64,000 nucleotides of DNA from positions 4,230,501 to 4,294,500 of the forward strand of contig NZ_CP041091.1 in the NCBI RefSeq assembly GCF_006494815.1. The letters run 5' to 3'. The notes below the pieces were generated by a model. That model was not told where the DNA came from. It saw nothing but the letters and a program-made list of their open reading frames with translations, and did no database searches. Source of the DNA: Nocardioides sambongensis (lineage in GTDB: Bacteria; Actinomycetota; Actinomycetes; Propionibacteriales; Nocardioidaceae). Positions 62,734 through 64,000 of this stretch are shown piece after piece. The number at the start of each line of letters is the position of its first letter. The stretch's first letter is position 1. Made by a program: the position numbers and the translations under genes.

Positions 62734-63564
62734 ATGCCGAAGCTGGACCTCCCCAAGATCGAGATCCCGAAGGTCGACCTCCCCAAGGTCGAGCTCCCCA
62801 AGGTGGACCTCTCCAAGATCGACCTCCCGGCCGGCGCCGCCAAGCCGGTCTACGCCTACATCGGCGCCACCGACCTCGCCGTCGAGGCGGTCAAGGGCTA
62901 TGTCGTCAGCGTCCAGGAGACCGTGCAGACCAAGGTGCTGACCACCGTCGCCGCGGTGCAGAAGTCCGTGAAGGGCTTCGAGCTGCCCGAGCCCAAGGAC
63001 CTCCAGGGCAAGGCGACCTCCTCGCTGGCCGACTCCCGCTCCAAGGTCGAGGCCTGGATCGCCGAGCTGCAGGCCGACGCCGTCGCCTTCCCGGGCAAGG
63101 TGCAGACCACGGTGAAGAGCCGGTACGACGACAACGTCGCCGTCGCGACCGCCACCTACGCCGACCTGACCAAGCGCGGCGCGGCCGTCGTGGTGAAGCT
63201 GCGCGGCGAGGTCGCCGACGCCGCCGCCCCGGTGGTGGAGACCGTCGAGCCGACCCCGGCCGAGAAGGCCGCCGCCACCCGCGCCAAGAAGGCCACCGCG
63301 ACCAAGGCGCCGGCGAAGAAGGCGAGCGCCACGACCACCGCGAAGAAGGCGCCGGCGAAGAAGACGGCCGCCAAGAAGTCGACGTCCACCACGAAGTCGA
63401 CCACCGCGAAGACGACCACCGCGAAGACGACCGCGAAGAAGGCGCCGGCCAAGAAGGCCCCCGCCAAGAAGGCGCCGGAGTCCACGCCCGCCACCCCGGC
63501 GAGCACCCCGGCCAGCAGCGCCGCCACCACCCCGGCCAGCGAGTCGACCTCGACCGACTCCTGA
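62734..63564 (+). CDS. HbhA-like Lys/Ala-rich surface or cytoskeletal protein
   Basis: 276 residues. The N-terminus carries short repeats of the type VDLPKVELPKVDL to residue 30. A helical domain (about 35-165) has AYIGATDLAVEAVKGYV and YADLTKRGAAVVVKLRGE as in heparin-binding haemagglutinin. The C-terminal 110 residues are Lys/Ala/Thr-rich (KKAPAKKAPAKKAP). HbhA binds heparan sulfate and lipid membranes in mycobacteria; here a lipid or DNA role is as likely. Its position between XRE and DUF2516 matches mycobacterial hbhA. Confidence 0.8.
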   Translation: MPKLDLPKIEIPKVDLPKVELPKVDLSKIDLPAGAAKPVYAYIGATDLAVEAVKGYVVSVQETVQTKVLTTVAAVQKSVKGFELPEPKDLQGKATSSLADSRSKVEAWIAELQADAVAFPGKVQTTVKSRYDDNVAVATATYADLTKRGAAVVVKLRGEVADAAAPVVETVEPTPAEKAAATRAKKATATKAPAKKASATTTAKKAPAKKTAAKKSTSTTKSTTAKTTTAKTTAKKAPAKKAPAKKAPESTPATPASTPASSAATTPASESTSTDS

Positions 63565-63580
63565 TCGTCCGGATCGCGCG

Positions 63581-63612
63581 CGAGGCCCCCGGGACGACAC
63601 CCGGGGGCCTCG
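63581..63612 (+). terminator. Hairpin after the HbhA-like gene
   Basis: CGAGGCCCCCGGG (63581-63593) pairs perfectly with CCCGGGGGCCTCG (63600-63612) around ACGACA, 17 nt after the stop. Confidence 0.82.
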
Positions 63613-63656
63613 TCGCGTCGTTCCCGGTCGCAGATGCCCGCTAGGATCGAGCCACC

Positions 63657-63956
63657 ATGAACAACGGTTTCGTCACGCCGATCGCTGACGTGGAGTTCTG
63701 GGTCAACGTCGGCATCTACTACGTGCTGCTGATCGCCAAGATCTACGCGTTCGCCAACTCCCTGCTCTACTCCGGGGAGTCCTACGACGCTGCCGGCAAG
63801 CTGAACAAGGTGACCTGGACGATCCTGCTCGGGGTCGCCGTGGTGCTGCAGTTGGTCCCGCTGCCGCTCTCCATCATCAACCTGGCGATGACCGTGGTCG
63901 CGCTGGTCTACCTCGCCGACGTCCGCCCGGCGCTGGCCGGGCTACGGCGTCGTTGA
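63657..63956 (+). CDS. DUF2516 membrane protein
   Basis: A 99-residue protein with three membrane helices, beginning near VEFWVNVGIYYVLLIAKIYAF and ending with LSIINLAMTVVALVYLAD. It matches DUF2516, encoded after hbhA in Mycobacterium (Rv0476 from memory). The function is unknown; the small size suggests an accessory role. ATG 63657 is used, with no clear strong Shine-Dalgarno sequence. Confidence 0.84.
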   Translation: MNNGFVTPIADVEFWVNVGIYYVLLIAKIYAFANSLLYSGESYDAAGKLNKVTWTILLGVAVVLQLVPLPLSIINLAMTVVALVYLADVRPALAGLRRR

Positions 63957-64000
63957 CCCGTCTGCGCTCTCCTCGCGCAGATACGCCACCAGGGCCTGGT
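63942..64000 (-). CDS. Possible C-terminal end of a minus-strand gene
   Basis: The minus strand from the window edge reads QALVAYLREESADGSTTP before a TAG at 63942-63944, overlapping the DUF2516 stop. The 19 codons are hydrophobic/acidic like many protein tails, but the piece is too short to assign. It may be an overlapping gene or noise. Confidence 0.3.
   Translation of the reverse strand, partial: QALVAYLREESADGSTTP

Noticed and set aside
63270..63560. Repetitive GC-rich stretch as a possible non-coding repeat array
   Set aside because: It encodes the Lys/Ala/Thr-rich tail of the HbhA-like protein in frame.

Overview
The window reads as chromosomal DNA of a high-GC actinobacterium, most likely a Nocardioides-type propionibacterial relative. 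Supporting signs are uniformly high GC, frequent GTG and TTG starts, mycothiol synthase, GlnR, a class E sortase, a 13E12-type DUF222/HNH gene with an actinobacterial SOS box, a Streptomyces-type PHO box, and gene order shared (from memory) with Mycobacterium and Streptomyces. No phage integrase, plasmid function or CRISPR array was found.

Layout. 1-2.6 kb: a partial MMPL exporter and a short sigma-like protein face a MerR-DICT regulator. 2.7-12.3 kb: an acyl-CoA ligase, tRNAs Phe/Glu/Asp, a CrcB fluoride-channel pair under a fluoride riboswitch, a zincin, an anti-sigma-type ATPase, a dehalogenase-like hydrolase, NDH-2, a thioesterase behind a KstR-like operator, an acetyltransferase, Zur and tRNA-Lys. 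12.6-20.8 kb: an AI-2E-family membrane protein, SulP, an arylsulfatase, a BASS transporter, an SMP-30 protein, a cold-shock gene and a membrane-anchored unknown. 20.8-30.9 kb is a phosphate island: MutT1-like NUDIX/phosphatase, PHO box, pstSCAB, an OmpR-type regulator, Pit with a DUF47 partner, and ppk1. 31-36 kb: an esterase, two paralogous unknowns, mshD, glnR and a MoaD/ThiS protein. 36-40.4 kb: gmd, then a sulfur-trafficking operon (leader peptide, rhodanese, DUF1416, thioredoxin, DUF4395) and a sortase. 40.5-46 kb: dtd, BKACE, small unknowns, DsrE, a nitrobindin-like protein, a Nur-like regulator and YgfZ. 46-57 kb: DUF4012, Wzz/BY-kinase, glmS, cysDN, manA and ugd, fitting exopolysaccharide precursor supply plus sulfate activation. 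57-64 kb: SOS-linked 13E12 HNH, an hsp20/hspR remnant pair, TauE/SafE, an unusual three-part APS kinase ending in a low-molecular-weight tyrosine phosphatase, and XRE-HbhA-like-DUF2516.

Themes. Sulfur recurs at four loci: SulP/sulfatase, rhodanese operon, cysDN, and cysC with TauE. Phosphate genes form one block. The best candidate novelties are the APS kinase-phosphatase fusion and short tandem repeats (11, 12, 14 or 22 nt units) placed next to stop codons; one 22-nt family occurs at two loci 29 kb apart.

Caution. Seven genes carry about eleven single-base losses, nearly all in C or G runs and each repaired by restoring one C or G. This pattern points to consensus sequencing error rather than gene decay, so those genes are described as repaired products.
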